Below, one piece after another: positions 57,202 to 64,000 of a stretch of DNA of 64,000 bases. The stretch is from contig NZ_MQUQ01000012.1 of the NCBI RefSeq assembly GCF_001953865.1, positions 372,001 to 436,000 of the forward strand, read 5' to 3'. The DNA is from Amycolatopsis coloradensis (GTDB taxonomy: Bacteria; Actinomycetota; Actinomycetes; Mycobacteriales; Pseudonocardiaceae). Within the stretch, counting starts at the first letter, position 1. Each line of letters begins with the position of its first letter. The notes beneath the pieces were generated by a model. It was not told the origin of the DNA. It ran no database searches and saw only the letters and a list, made by a program, of their open reading frames with translations. Position numbers and translations under genes: made by a program.

Positions 57202-58485
57202 ATGTCCGAGTCGGTCACCTTCGTGCGGGCTATGTTGCGCAAGGGATCTTCGGTATTGGGCGCGAGCCCGGCCGACGAGGTGCCAGACCCCGATTCCGTT
57301 CCCGATTGGCGTTATCGCGAAGACTCGGCGGATTTGCTGCTGACACGCGCGATCCGCTACTCCGCGCTCGGCCCGCTTTTCTACCGCGTGGCCGCGTTTC
57401 CCAAGGTGTACATCGGTTTCCTGGTCGCGAACGGATCGGCCGGGATCGTCCCGGTGCTGAGCACGACGATCCTGGCGGTGCTGCTCAACGTCTTCGCCGT
57501 CTGGTGGGTGGTGCGGGGCCGCGGGATCCGGGCGAAGACGTCCGGGCGGCTGATGTACGCGGATCTCGCGGTGGGCCTGGTGCTCACGACGGTCGTGGCC
57601 GCGACCGCGCCCGCCGAGATCCAGCCGTTCGCCATCGACGTCGCGTGGACGTGGCTGGTCGGGACGGTGGCGTTGTGGACGCTGTCGTCCGGGCTGCCGG
57701 CCGCTTTCCTGCTGCTGATCGCGGCTCTGCCGTTCCGGGCGTTCCTGACCTGGATCGGCGGGCTCCCGATCGACCATCCGCTCGCGGTGAGCCGGTCGGT
57801 GGGGTGCATGGTCGCGCTGGTCGTGGCGATGGTGACCACGGCGGGGATCCTGATCCTGCTCGGCATCGGGACCAGATTCGCGCTGGGGATCGGGATGCGG
57901 CGCGGGCAGCGCGCCGAACGCCTGCGGACTCAGCGGGTCATGCACGACTCCGTGCTGCAAACCTTGGAAGCGATGGGCATGGAGGCGCCCGACGACGATT
58001 CGGCCGCCGCACGGCGGCTCGCCGAGATGCGGGCCGCTGCCCGGGCACAGGCCGCCGAGCTCCGACGCGAACTGACCGGCCCGGACACGCCTTCGACCCG
58101 CGGTCTCGCGGCGGACCTGGCTGAGGTCGCCACAGAAATGGCGCGAGACGGCCTCCGCACCCAGCTCGTCGCCGCCGAGACCGAAGAGGACTACCGCCTC
58201 TCACACGCCCGTCGGACCGCCATCCGCGACGCCGTCCGCGAAGCGCTCCGAAACACCGTGAAGCACGCCGGGACGAAGCAGGTCGTGCTTCGCGTCGAGG
58301 AGTGCGAAGGCGGCATCGCGGTCATCGCGCGGGATCAGGGGACCGGTTTCAGCATGCTGGACCGGCCGCCGGGGTTCGGGATCAGCCAGTCGATCATGGC
58401 GCGACTGGCGGAGGTCGGCGGGCGGGGGACGATCGATTCGCATCCGGGGCGGGGGACCCGGGTGACGCTCTGGGTTCCGCACTGA
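57202..58485 (+). CDS. Orphan sensor histidine kinase
   Basis: From ATG 57202 with GGGAGGG upstream the product is 427 residues. About six membrane helices (about 70-235) are followed by a phosphoacceptor region RVMHDSVLQTLEAM, with His248 in a HisKA_3-like HD-x3-L-Q context. The ATPase domain has REALRNTVKHAG (N box), VIARDQGTGFSM (G1) and HPGRGTRVTLWVP. It resembles NarL-type sensor kinases. No response regulator gene is next to it; the following gene is opposite in strand. The signal is unknown. Confidence 0.87.
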   Translation: MSESVTFVRAMLRKGSSVLGASPADEVPDPDSVPDWRYREDSADLLLTRAIRYSALGPLFYRVAAFPKVYIGFLVANGSAGIVPVLSTTILAVLLNVFAVWWVVRGRGIRAKTSGRLMYADLAVGLVLTTVVAATAPAEIQPFAIDVAWTWLVGTVALWTLSSGLPAAFLLLIAALPFRAFLTWIGGLPIDHPLAVSRSVGCMVALVVAMVTTAGILILLGIGTRFALGIGMRRGQRAERLRTQRVMHDSVLQTLEAMGMEAPDDDSAAARRLAEMRAAARAQAAELRRELTGPDTPSTRGLAADLAEVATEMARDGLRTQLVAAETEEDYRLSHARRTAIRDAVREALRNTVKHAGTKQVVLRVEECEGGIAVIARDQGTGFSMLDRPPGFGISQSIMARLAEVGGRGTIDSHPGRGTRVTLWVPH

Positions 58486-58513
58486 GGGTCCGGTGGGGAG
58501 ACGCTCGCGAAAG

Positions 58514-58538
58514 CGATAGCAAGGGACCCTTGCTATCG
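58514..58538. terminator. Hairpin after the kinase gene, GATAGCAA family copy 3
   Basis: CGATAGCAAGG and CCTTGCTATCG form a perfect 11-bp stem with a GAC loop, followed by TTTGGTT. It lies 29 bp after the kinase stop and is a likely terminator. An imperfect fourth copy, GATAGCAAAGGTCCCTTGC, follows at 58563-58581. Confidence 0.7.
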
Positions 58539-58742
58539 TTTGGTTAGCATGCCTACGTAAGTGATAGCAAAGGTCCCTTGCTTTCTTTTCGCAGGTCAGC
58601 GGGGGTGTGGGGGCGGGGCGCTGGACGCGAGGCAGGGGAGTCGTCGCCTTCGCAGGGGTCGAGAGTGCGAAGGCCGCGTACGCACCACTTCGTGGGGAGC
58701 GGCTTCAGGACGCCCAGCTCCCGCGCCCTCGGTCGCGAAGTG

Positions 58743-58787
58743 CAGGAAGGCCCCCTTCCTGTACGTAGGCGCGAGGAAGGGCCCTTC
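58743..58787. repeat. GAAGG-type palindrome
   Basis: CAGGAAGG and CCTTCCTG (58743-58761) form a perfect 8-bp hairpin. The segment also pairs imperfectly with AGGAAGGGCCCTTC at 58774-58787. It resembles the element after marC at 24222. It lies in the gene-free stretch 58539-58879. Confidence 0.5.
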
Positions 58788-58811
58788 GGGACATGCCGCG
58801 AGGTGTGCGAC

Positions 58812-58862
58812 GCACCCAATGCGGCCTTGGGTGCATTCAACGCACCCAATGCCACATTGGGT
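58812..58862. repeat. Two tandem hairpins with ACCCAA cores
   Basis: GCACCCAA/TTGGGTGC (58812-58834) and ACCCAATG/CATTGGGT (58844-58862) form adjacent 8-bp stems that share GCACCCAATG. They end 17 bp before the stop of the convergent SIP gene and can act as its terminator. Confidence 0.6.
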
Positions 58863-58879
58863 CCAACCGAAGACCCGGC

Positions 58880-59707
58880 TCAGTCCTCGTCGAGGGGAAC
58901 TTCTCCGCTTTCCCGCTGTCGCATCGCTTCACGCCCGGCGGCCTCTTCGCTCACTCCCTGCCGCCAGTACCCGGTGAAGCAGATCGCCCGCTTGTCCACG
59001 CCGCGCTCCCGCACGAGGTGCCGCCGCACCAGCTTCACCATGTTCGCTTCGCCCGAAATCCACGCGTAGGGCGTCCCGCCCGGCAGTTCGGCCTTCCGCA
59101 CGGCTTCGAGCACCGCGGAGCCGACGTCACGGGAGCCGCGCACCACCCAGTGCAGCTCCACCGTCCCCGGTGTTTCGAAGACCTGACGATCCTCGCGATC
59201 ACCGATCTCGACGTAGACCACCGCTCGCGTCCCGGCGGGCAGCGCTTCGACGATCGCGCCGATCGCCGGGATCGCGGTTTCGTCGCCGACCAGTAGCTGC
59301 CAGTTCGTGTCCGAGGGCACGTCGTAGAGCCCGTGCGGGCCCAGGAAAGCGACCCGGTCACCCTCCGAGGCGCGCGACGCCCACGCCGAAGCGGGGCCTT
59401 CGTCGCCGTGCAGCACGAAGTCGATGTCGACCTCCTGTGCCGACGGCCGCAGCGCGCGGACGGTGTAGGTGCGCATCGGCGGGCGGACGTCGTCGGGCAT
59501 CGCGAGGTAGGTCTTGTACCAGGAGTAGACCTCGTCACCGCCCAGCGGCGCGGGCAGGACGGGTTCCGGCTGGCCGGGCTGCGGGAAGAACACCTTCAGG
59601 TACTGGTCGGGTGCCTGGTCCTCCAGTGACGCCCCCGCGAAGGTCACCCTGCTCATGTGCGGGGTGAGCCGCCGGACACCGGTCACCTTCGCCTCGATGT
59701 AGCTCAT
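58880..59707 (-). CDS. Siderophore-interacting protein (FAD-dependent ferric reductase)
   Basis: The 275-residue protein has the SIP layout. An FAD-binding barrel carries RTYTVRALRPSAQEVDIDFV and then the HGDEGPASAWA motif. A NAD(P)H-binding half follows with GDETAIPAIGAIVEAL, AWISGEANMVKLVRRHLV and the C-terminal CFTGYWRQG. It releases iron from ferric siderophores by reduction in the cytoplasm. No siderophore synthesis or uptake gene is adjacent. The start codon shares one base with the stop of the upstream ATL gene (TAATG). Confidence 0.92.
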   Translation of the reverse strand: MSYIEAKVTGVRRLTPHMSRVTFAGASLEDQAPDQYLKVFFPQPGQPEPVLPAPLGGDEVYSWYKTYLAMPDDVRPPMRTYTVRALRPSAQEVDIDFVLHGDEGPASAWASRASEGDRVAFLGPHGLYDVPSDTNWQLLVGDETAIPAIGAIVEALPAGTRAVVYVEIGDREDRQVFETPGTVELHWVVRGSRDVGSAVLEAVRKAELPGGTPYAWISGEANMVKLVRRHLVRERGVDKRAICFTGYWRQGVSEEAAGREAMRQRESGEVPLDED

Positions 59708-60045
59708 TAGGCGAGCCTAAGCTGAAAAAGTCCGCCCAAGCCAGCGTCGTCGCCGGGATCACGCTGCCACCGGTATTTTCGCAGGTCGACGCGCTGGCCA
59801 TCGGCCAGGACGCCCTCCTCGCGCAGCCGTTGCAGCTGCTCGTCGAGTAGATGCGGAGCCGGTGTCCCGTCGGCGCGCAGAATGCGGTGCCAGGGGAGAT
59901 CGTGGCCGTCCTCACTGAGGATCCGCCCGATCAGCCGTGGTGACGGCGCTCCCGAAACCGACGCTATATCCCCATAAGTCGCGACCGAGCCGGCGGGCAC
60001 ACTCGCGATGACCTCGCGCACCCGCTCATGCAGTTCGTCATCCAT
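59707..60045 (-). CDS. Alkyltransferase-like protein (ATL)
   Basis: The 112-residue protein has the MGMT DNA-binding fold: VPAGSVATYGDIASVSGAPS, PRLIGRILSE and the active-site segment DLPWHRILRADG. The cysteine of O6-alkylguanine transferases (PCHR) is Trp here, as in Atl1/eAtl proteins. These bind alkylated guanine without repairing it and flag it for excision repair. It corresponds to Rv3204 by position next to the Adn helicases. It is coupled to the SIP gene downstream and divergent from adnA. Confidence 0.88.
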   Translation of the reverse strand: MDDELHERVREVIASVPAGSVATYGDIASVSGAPSPRLIGRILSEDGHDLPWHRILRADGTPAPHLLDEQLQRLREEGVLADGQRVDLRKYRWQRDPGDDAGLGGLFQLRLA

Positions 60046-60099
60046 GGGACCACTTTGCCGTGCCGCTGCGAGGTTGTGTCGGCGGGGCGTGGTTCCATC

Positions 60100-63000
60100 G
60101 TGGGCGTGAACGGGCGGCGAACAGCGGCAGGAACCGACGCGCGGCTGGTCCGCACGCCGGTCACCGGCACGCCGTCCTTCCAGTGGGATTCCGGCGCTCG
60201 TCGTCTCCTGGCCGCCCCGGACGGCTTCCGCCGGGTCCTCGGCGGCCCGGGAACGGGCAAAACGGCCTTGCTGGCGTCGGCGGCGTCGCGGCGCATCGCC
60301 GAGGGCGCCGATCCGGAGAGCGTGCTCATCCTGACCACCTCTCGCAAGGCCGCCGAGGTTCTCCGCGCCGACATCACCCACCGGCTCACCACCGATCCGG
60401 AAGAGGATCCGCTGCCGCGCACGATCCGCGAGCCGCTCGTGCGCACGGTGCACTCGTACGCGTACGCGCTGTTGCGGATGGAGGCGCAGGCTGACGAACT
60501 CCCGCCGCCTCGCCTGCTGGCCGGAGCGGAGCAGGACGTCGTCGTCCGTGACCTGCTCGCCGGTGACCTCGAAGCGGGCGCGCTCGACTGGCCGGAACAG
60601 CTGCGGCCCGCGCTGAACGTGCCCGGTTTCGCCGAGGAACTCCGAGACCTCCTGCTCCGCGCCGCCGAACGCGGGCTCGGCCCGGAGGACCTGGCCGAAC
60701 TCGGCAGGCGCCGCGGCCGTGACGAGTGGATCGCGGCCGGGCATTTCTGGAGCCAGTACGAAGAGGTCACGTTGTTGCAGGGCGCGGGCGGCAACGCGCT
60801 GGGCGTGGCGAGCGCGCCGGCGCTGGACGCGGCGGAACTCGTCACTTCCGCGCTGCTGGCGCTGGAGGACGATCCCGAACTGCGCGAACGCGAGCAGCGC
60901 CGGGTCCGGCACCTGTTCGTCGACGACGCCCAGCATCTCGACCCGTTGCAGACGCAGCTCATCCGGCTCATCGGGCACGCGGCCGACGAGTTCGTCGTCG
61001 CGGGTGACCCGGATCAGTCCGTGTTCTCCTTCCGTGGCGCGGATCCCCGGTTGTTCGCCGACGCGGACGACGACGGCGAGCGCACGGTGCTGCTGACCAC
61101 CGCGCACCGGCTCGCCCCGGTGATCCGCGCGGCCGTCACGAAATTCGGCTCCGTGCTGCCGGGTTCGTCGCCGCAGCGCAAACTCGTCGACGCGCCGGAC
61201 GCCGAGGGCGGCGCGGTCCGTGTCCGCCTGATGCCGACTCCGGCGTCCGAGGCGAGCTGGATCGCCGATCAGCTCCGCCGCGCGCATCTCGTCGACGGTG
61301 TCCCGTGGTCGGAGATGGCGGTGCTCGTCCGGTCGCCCGCCCGTACTTTCCTTGTCCTGCAACGTGCTCTGCGGGCCGCCGGGGTCCCGATCGGTTCGGC
61401 CACCGAGGAACTGCCGCTCGCGAAACAACCCGCCGTCCGGCCGTTGCTGGCGATGCTGCGGCTCGCCGCCGATCCGGAACTGCTCGACGTCGATCTGGCC
61501 GAGATGTTGCTGTCCTCGCCGTTGGGTGGCGCGGATCCGCTCGCCCTGCGGCGGCTGCGCCGCGGTTTGCGCAGGCTGGAACTCGCGGGCGGCGGACAGC
61601 GATCCAGCGACGAACTGCTGGTGGAAGCCTTGCGCGCCCACGATGTCCTCACCGGCCTCGCCGAGGCGGAGGCGCTCCCGATGCGCCGGATCGGTGGCCT
61701 GCTCCACGCGGCGCACCAAGCCGTCGTGCGCGGCGAAGGCGTCGAGCAGGTGCTGTGGGAGCTGTGGCAGGCCAGCGCGCTGGAGCAGCGCTTCCTGCGT
61801 CTGGTCGACCGCGGCGGTTCCCTTGGCTCGCAGGCGGATCGGGATCTCGACGCGATCGTCGCGCTCTTCGACGCCGCCGGTCGCTATGTCGACAGGTTGC
61901 CGAGGGCGAGTGTCGCCTCGTTCGCGGATTACCTGTCGTCGCAGAACATCGCCGGTGGCACGCTGGCCCCTGCGGCCATCAAGAGCGACGGTGTCTCGCT
62001 GCTCACCGCGCACGCGTCCGCCGGCCGCGAGTGGACGGTCGTGGCGATCGCCGGTGTCCAGGAGGGCAGCTGGCCGGATCTGCGGCTGCGCGGTTCCGTG
62101 CTCGGCGTCGAGCGGCTGGTCGACCTCATGTCCGGCGTCGACGACGAAAAGGTGTCCGCCACCGCGCCGATCCTCGCCGAAGAGCGGCGGCTGTTCTACC
62201 TCGCCGCGAGCCGCGCGCGGAAGACGTTGCTGGTCAGCGCGGTCGCGGGGGAGGACGAGCAGCCCTCGCGGTTCATCGACGACCTGGAGGAGAACGGCGC
62301 GGACGACGGCGGCCTCGATTCGCGGATGAAACCGGCGGGCCGTTCGCTGGTGCTCGCCGAACTCGTCGGTGAACTGCGCGAGGTGGTCTGCGACGAGGCG
62401 AGCGAGCCGGAAAGGCGGCAACGGGCGGCGCGACAGCTCGCCAAACTGGCCGCCGCCGGGGTGCCGGGAGCGCATCCGGGCACCTGGTACGGGCTGCTGG
62501 AACCCTCCACCGGCGAACCCGTGCACGGAGCGGGGGACCTCATCCGCATCTCACCGTCCACCGTGGAGGTTCTGGTCAAATGCCCGCTGCGGTGGCTGAT
62601 CGAACGCCACGGCGGCAGTGACCCGGCGCAGCTCGCGGCCGTCACCGGGACCCTGGTGCACGGGCTCGCGCAGGCGGTCGCGGGCGGCAGCAGTGACGAG
62701 CAGATCCGCGCGGCGCTGGACGAGGCGTGGGTGCGGGTCGACGCGGGAGCACCGTGGTTCTCGCGCCGCGAGCGGTCACGGGTCGAGCAGATGCTGCGGA
62801 ACTTCATCTCCTGGCTGGAAACCAGCCGCAAGGAACTGATCGAGGCCGGGGTCGAGCAGGACATCGAAGTCGAGCTGCCGGTCGGCGAAGGCGACCTCCG
62901 CGTGCTCCTGCGCGGCCGCGTCGACCGCGTGGAGATGGACAAGGACGGCCGCCCGGTCGTCATCGACATCAAGACCGGCAAGGTCCCGATCTCCGCCTCC

Positions 63001-63315
63001 GACGCCGAACAACATCCGCAGCTGGCCGCGTACCAGCTGGCCGTGCTGCTCGGCGCGGTCGAGGGCGGTTCGAAACCCGGCGGCGCACGGTTGGTCTACG
63101 TCGCGAAGTCCAACAACAAGACCGGATCCACCCAGCGTGAGCAGGCGCCGCTCGACGAGGACGGTGGCAAGCAATGGCTGGAGCTGGTGCGGTCGGCGGC
63201 CGGATCGGCCGTCGGCCCGGAGTACGGGGTCACCGAGAACCCGGACTGTGATCGTTGCCCGGCAAGGGGTTGCTGCCCGCTGCGGCCCGAGGGCAGGCAG
63301 GTGACCGGTCCTTGA
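60100..63315 (+). CDS. adnA: AdnA: helicase-nuclease subunit for double-strand end resection
   Basis: The 1071-residue protein (GTG at 60100 or 60106) combines a UvrD-like motor with a RecB-like nuclease. Motifs are Walker A LGGPGTGKTALL (about 48-57), Walker B HLFVDDAQHLDPLQ, VAGDPDQSVFSFRG, LTTAHRL and VSLLTAHASAGREWTVVAIA. The nuclease has RVDRVEMDKDGRPVVIDIKT (DxK) and Cys in VLVKCPLRW plus CDRCPARGCC for an Fe-S cluster. Known for mycobacteria: AdnA and AdnB form a heterodimer that resects DNA ends. Motor motif II reads DDAQ rather than the DExx common in active UvrD motors, so motor strength here may differ. The stop overlaps adnB by 4 bp. Confidence 0.92.
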   Translation: MGVNGRRTAAGTDARLVRTPVTGTPSFQWDSGARRLLAAPDGFRRVLGGPGTGKTALLASAASRRIAEGADPESVLILTTSRKAAEVLRADITHRLTTDPEEDPLPRTIREPLVRTVHSYAYALLRMEAQADELPPPRLLAGAEQDVVVRDLLAGDLEAGALDWPEQLRPALNVPGFAEELRDLLLRAAERGLGPEDLAELGRRRGRDEWIAAGHFWSQYEEVTLLQGAGGNALGVASAPALDAAELVTSALLALEDDPELREREQRRVRHLFVDDAQHLDPLQTQLIRLIGHAADEFVVAGDPDQSVFSFRGADPRLFADADDDGERTVLLTTAHRLAPVIRAAVTKFGSVLPGSSPQRKLVDAPDAEGGAVRVRLMPTPASEASWIADQLRRAHLVDGVPWSEMAVLVRSPARTFLVLQRALRAAGVPIGSATEELPLAKQPAVRPLLAMLRLAADPELLDVDLAEMLLSSPLGGADPLALRRLRRGLRRLELAGGGQRSSDELLVEALRAHDVLTGLAEAEALPMRRIGGLLHAAHQAVVRGEGVEQVLWELWQASALEQRFLRLVDRGGSLGSQADRDLDAIVALFDAAGRYVDRLPRASVASFADYLSSQNIAGGTLAPAAIKSDGVSLLTAHASAGREWTVVAIAGVQEGSWPDLRLRGSVLGVERLVDLMSGVDDEKVSATAPILAEERRLFYLAASRARKTLLVSAVAGEDEQPSRFIDDLEENGADDGGLDSRMKPAGRSLVLAELVGELREVVCDEASEPERRQRAARQLAKLAAAGVPGAHPGTWYGLLEPSTGEPVHGAGDLIRISPSTVEVLVKCPLRWLIERHGGSDPAQLAAVTGTLVHGLAQAVAGGSSDEQIRAALDEAWVRVDAGAPWFSRRERSRVEQMLRNFISWLETSRKELIEAGVEQDIEVELPVGEGDLRVLLRGRVDRVEMDKDGRPVVIDIKTGKVPISASDAEQHPQLAAYQLAVLLGAVEGGSKPGGARLVYVAKSNNKTGSTQREQAPLDEDGGKQWLELVRSAAGSAVGPEYGVTENPDCDRCPARGCCPLRPEGRQVTGP

Positions 63316-64000
63316 TCTCCCACCTCCAGCGCCGCCAGGTCGAACCGGCCGAGATCGCCCGCGCGCTGGGACTGCACAGCCCGACCGACGAGCAGGCCGA
63401 GGTCATCGCCGCCCCCATCGAGCCGTCGCTGGTGGTGGCGGGCGCCGGCGCGGGCAAGACCGAGACGATGGCCGCACGCGTGGTGTGGCTGGTGGCCAAC
63501 AGTGTCGTGCCGCCGGAACGCGTCCTCGGCCTGACCTTCACCCGCAAAGCCGCCCGCCAGCTCGGTGAACGCGTCCGCACCCGGCTGCGCCGCCTGGTCG
63601 GATCGGGGCTGCTCGACAGGATCGACCCGACCGGCGACCTCCGCATGACGGTGACCGCAGGGGAGCCGACGGTGCTCACCTATCACGCGTACGCCGGGCG
63701 GCTGCTGTCCGAACACGGCCTGCGGTTGCCGGTCCAGCCCGGGGTGCGGCTCCTGTCGGAGACATCTTCGTGGCAGTTCTCGCATCGCGTGGTGTCCACT
63801 TGGGACAATGACCTCGACACCGATCGTGTGCCCGCCACGGTGACCGCGCAGCTGCTGGCACTGGCCGGGGAACTCGGTGAGCACCTGGTCGAGACCGAAC
63901 GGCTGGCGCAGTACACGTCGTGGCTGTGCGAGGTCATCGAGAACGCGCCGCGGGCAAAGGGGCAGCGCGCGGCGCTGCCACAGAAACTGGCCGAAGTCAT
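63312..64000 (+). CDS. adnB: AdnB helicase-nuclease, N-terminal part
   Basis: The gene begins at a TTG overlapping the adnA stop by 4 bp and runs off the window after about 229 codons. It shows the UvrD motor start: SPTDEQAEVIAAPIEPSLVV (Q motif), AGAGAGKTETM (Walker A), VLGLTFTRKAARQLGERVRT (motif Ia) and VLTYHAYAGRLLSEHG. The nuclease domain lies beyond the window. Order and coupling match Rv3202c-Rv3201c, the mycobacterial AdnA-AdnB complex. Confidence 0.9.
   Translation, partial: MISHLQRRQVEPAEIARALGLHSPTDEQAEVIAAPIEPSLVVAGAGAGKTETMAARVVWLVANSVVPPERVLGLTFTRKAARQLGERVRTRLRRLVGSGLLDRIDPTGDLRMTVTAGEPTVLTYHAYAGRLLSEHGLRLPVQPGVRLLSETSSWQFSHRVVSTWDNDLDTDRVPATVTAQLLALAGELGEHLVETERLAQYTSWLCEVIENAPRAKGQRAALPQKLAEV

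Noticed and set aside
59707..62526. 939-codon open frame on the minus strand across adnA
   Set aside because: It is antisense to the clear AdnA frame and its composition (Arg, Gly, Ala, Gln rich) is a GC-codon shadow. Only its last 112 codons, the ATL gene, are real.
1..64000. tRNA, rRNA, insertion sequence or prophage genes
   Set aside because: I saw no tRNA T-arm/cloverleaf pattern, rRNA sequence, transposase, integrase or phage structural gene on either strand. Short tRNAs could still be missed by eye.

Overview
The window is high-GC actinobacterial DNA, most likely from Pseudonocardiaceae and probably Amycolatopsis. The grounds are GC-rich codon use, many GTG starts, actinobacteria-restricted families (DUF3107, DUF3152, DUF2332, TIGR02569, DUF4873, AdnAB), and gene orders that match Mycobacterium tuberculosis as I remember it. 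I see no rRNA, tRNA, CRISPR array, insertion sequence or prophage. Nearly every frame is ordinary chromosomal coding sequence.

Layout. (1) 1-19039 follows the Rv1229c-Rv1239c order: Mrp, DUF1003, an MgtE-N/CBS protein, three tandem DUF4190 membrane proteins, a stress protein, the trehalose importer lpqY-sugA-sugB-sugC, and later corA. Added into this order are a streptomycin-kinase-like protein, a band-7 protein, an acyl-CoA dehydrogenase, PspC, a lipoprotein, a TetR/MFS efflux pair and a ParB-like/metallophosphoesterase pair. (2) 19366-26519 holds a MaoC dehydratase, DUF2332, NUDIX, PH-domain, PHP, MarC and RecB-like nuclease genes plus small membrane proteins. (3) 26563-41710 and 59707-64000 follow Rv3212 down to Rv3201c: PQQ-propeller protein, RhlE helicase, ferritin-like protein, DUF3107, TetR, DUF3152 metalloprotease, MoeZ, TIGR02569, then ATL and AdnA-AdnB. 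A TetR/DUF4873/AurF-like/hydrolase group lies inside this block. (4) 41717-59706 interrupts it. This stretch carries a PadR-controlled ABC exporter and a tightly coupled nitrate assimilation operon (nitrate reductase, FAD/[2Fe-2S] electron donor, NarK, NirB, NirD, NnaR-type regulator). It also carries a DUF3224/WYL pair, a second HemD-like gene, an orphan histidine kinase and a siderophore-interacting protein.

Working together: LpqY-SugABC recovers trehalose. The nas operon takes nitrate in and reduces it to nitrite and ammonium, with MoeZ a possible indirect contributor to cofactor sulfur chemistry. AdnAB and the RecB-like nuclease process DNA ends.

The most unusual content is between genes. 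At least ten long, often perfect inverted repeats lie at gene ends. They fall into a few families that recur tens of kilobases apart, including a three-copy family with arms up to 33 bp, a four-copy GATAGCAA family and an 18-mer shared by two sites. There is also a six-unit 21-bp tandem repeat. Two short genes (38 and 53 codons) and one decayed winged-helix gene are easily overlooked.
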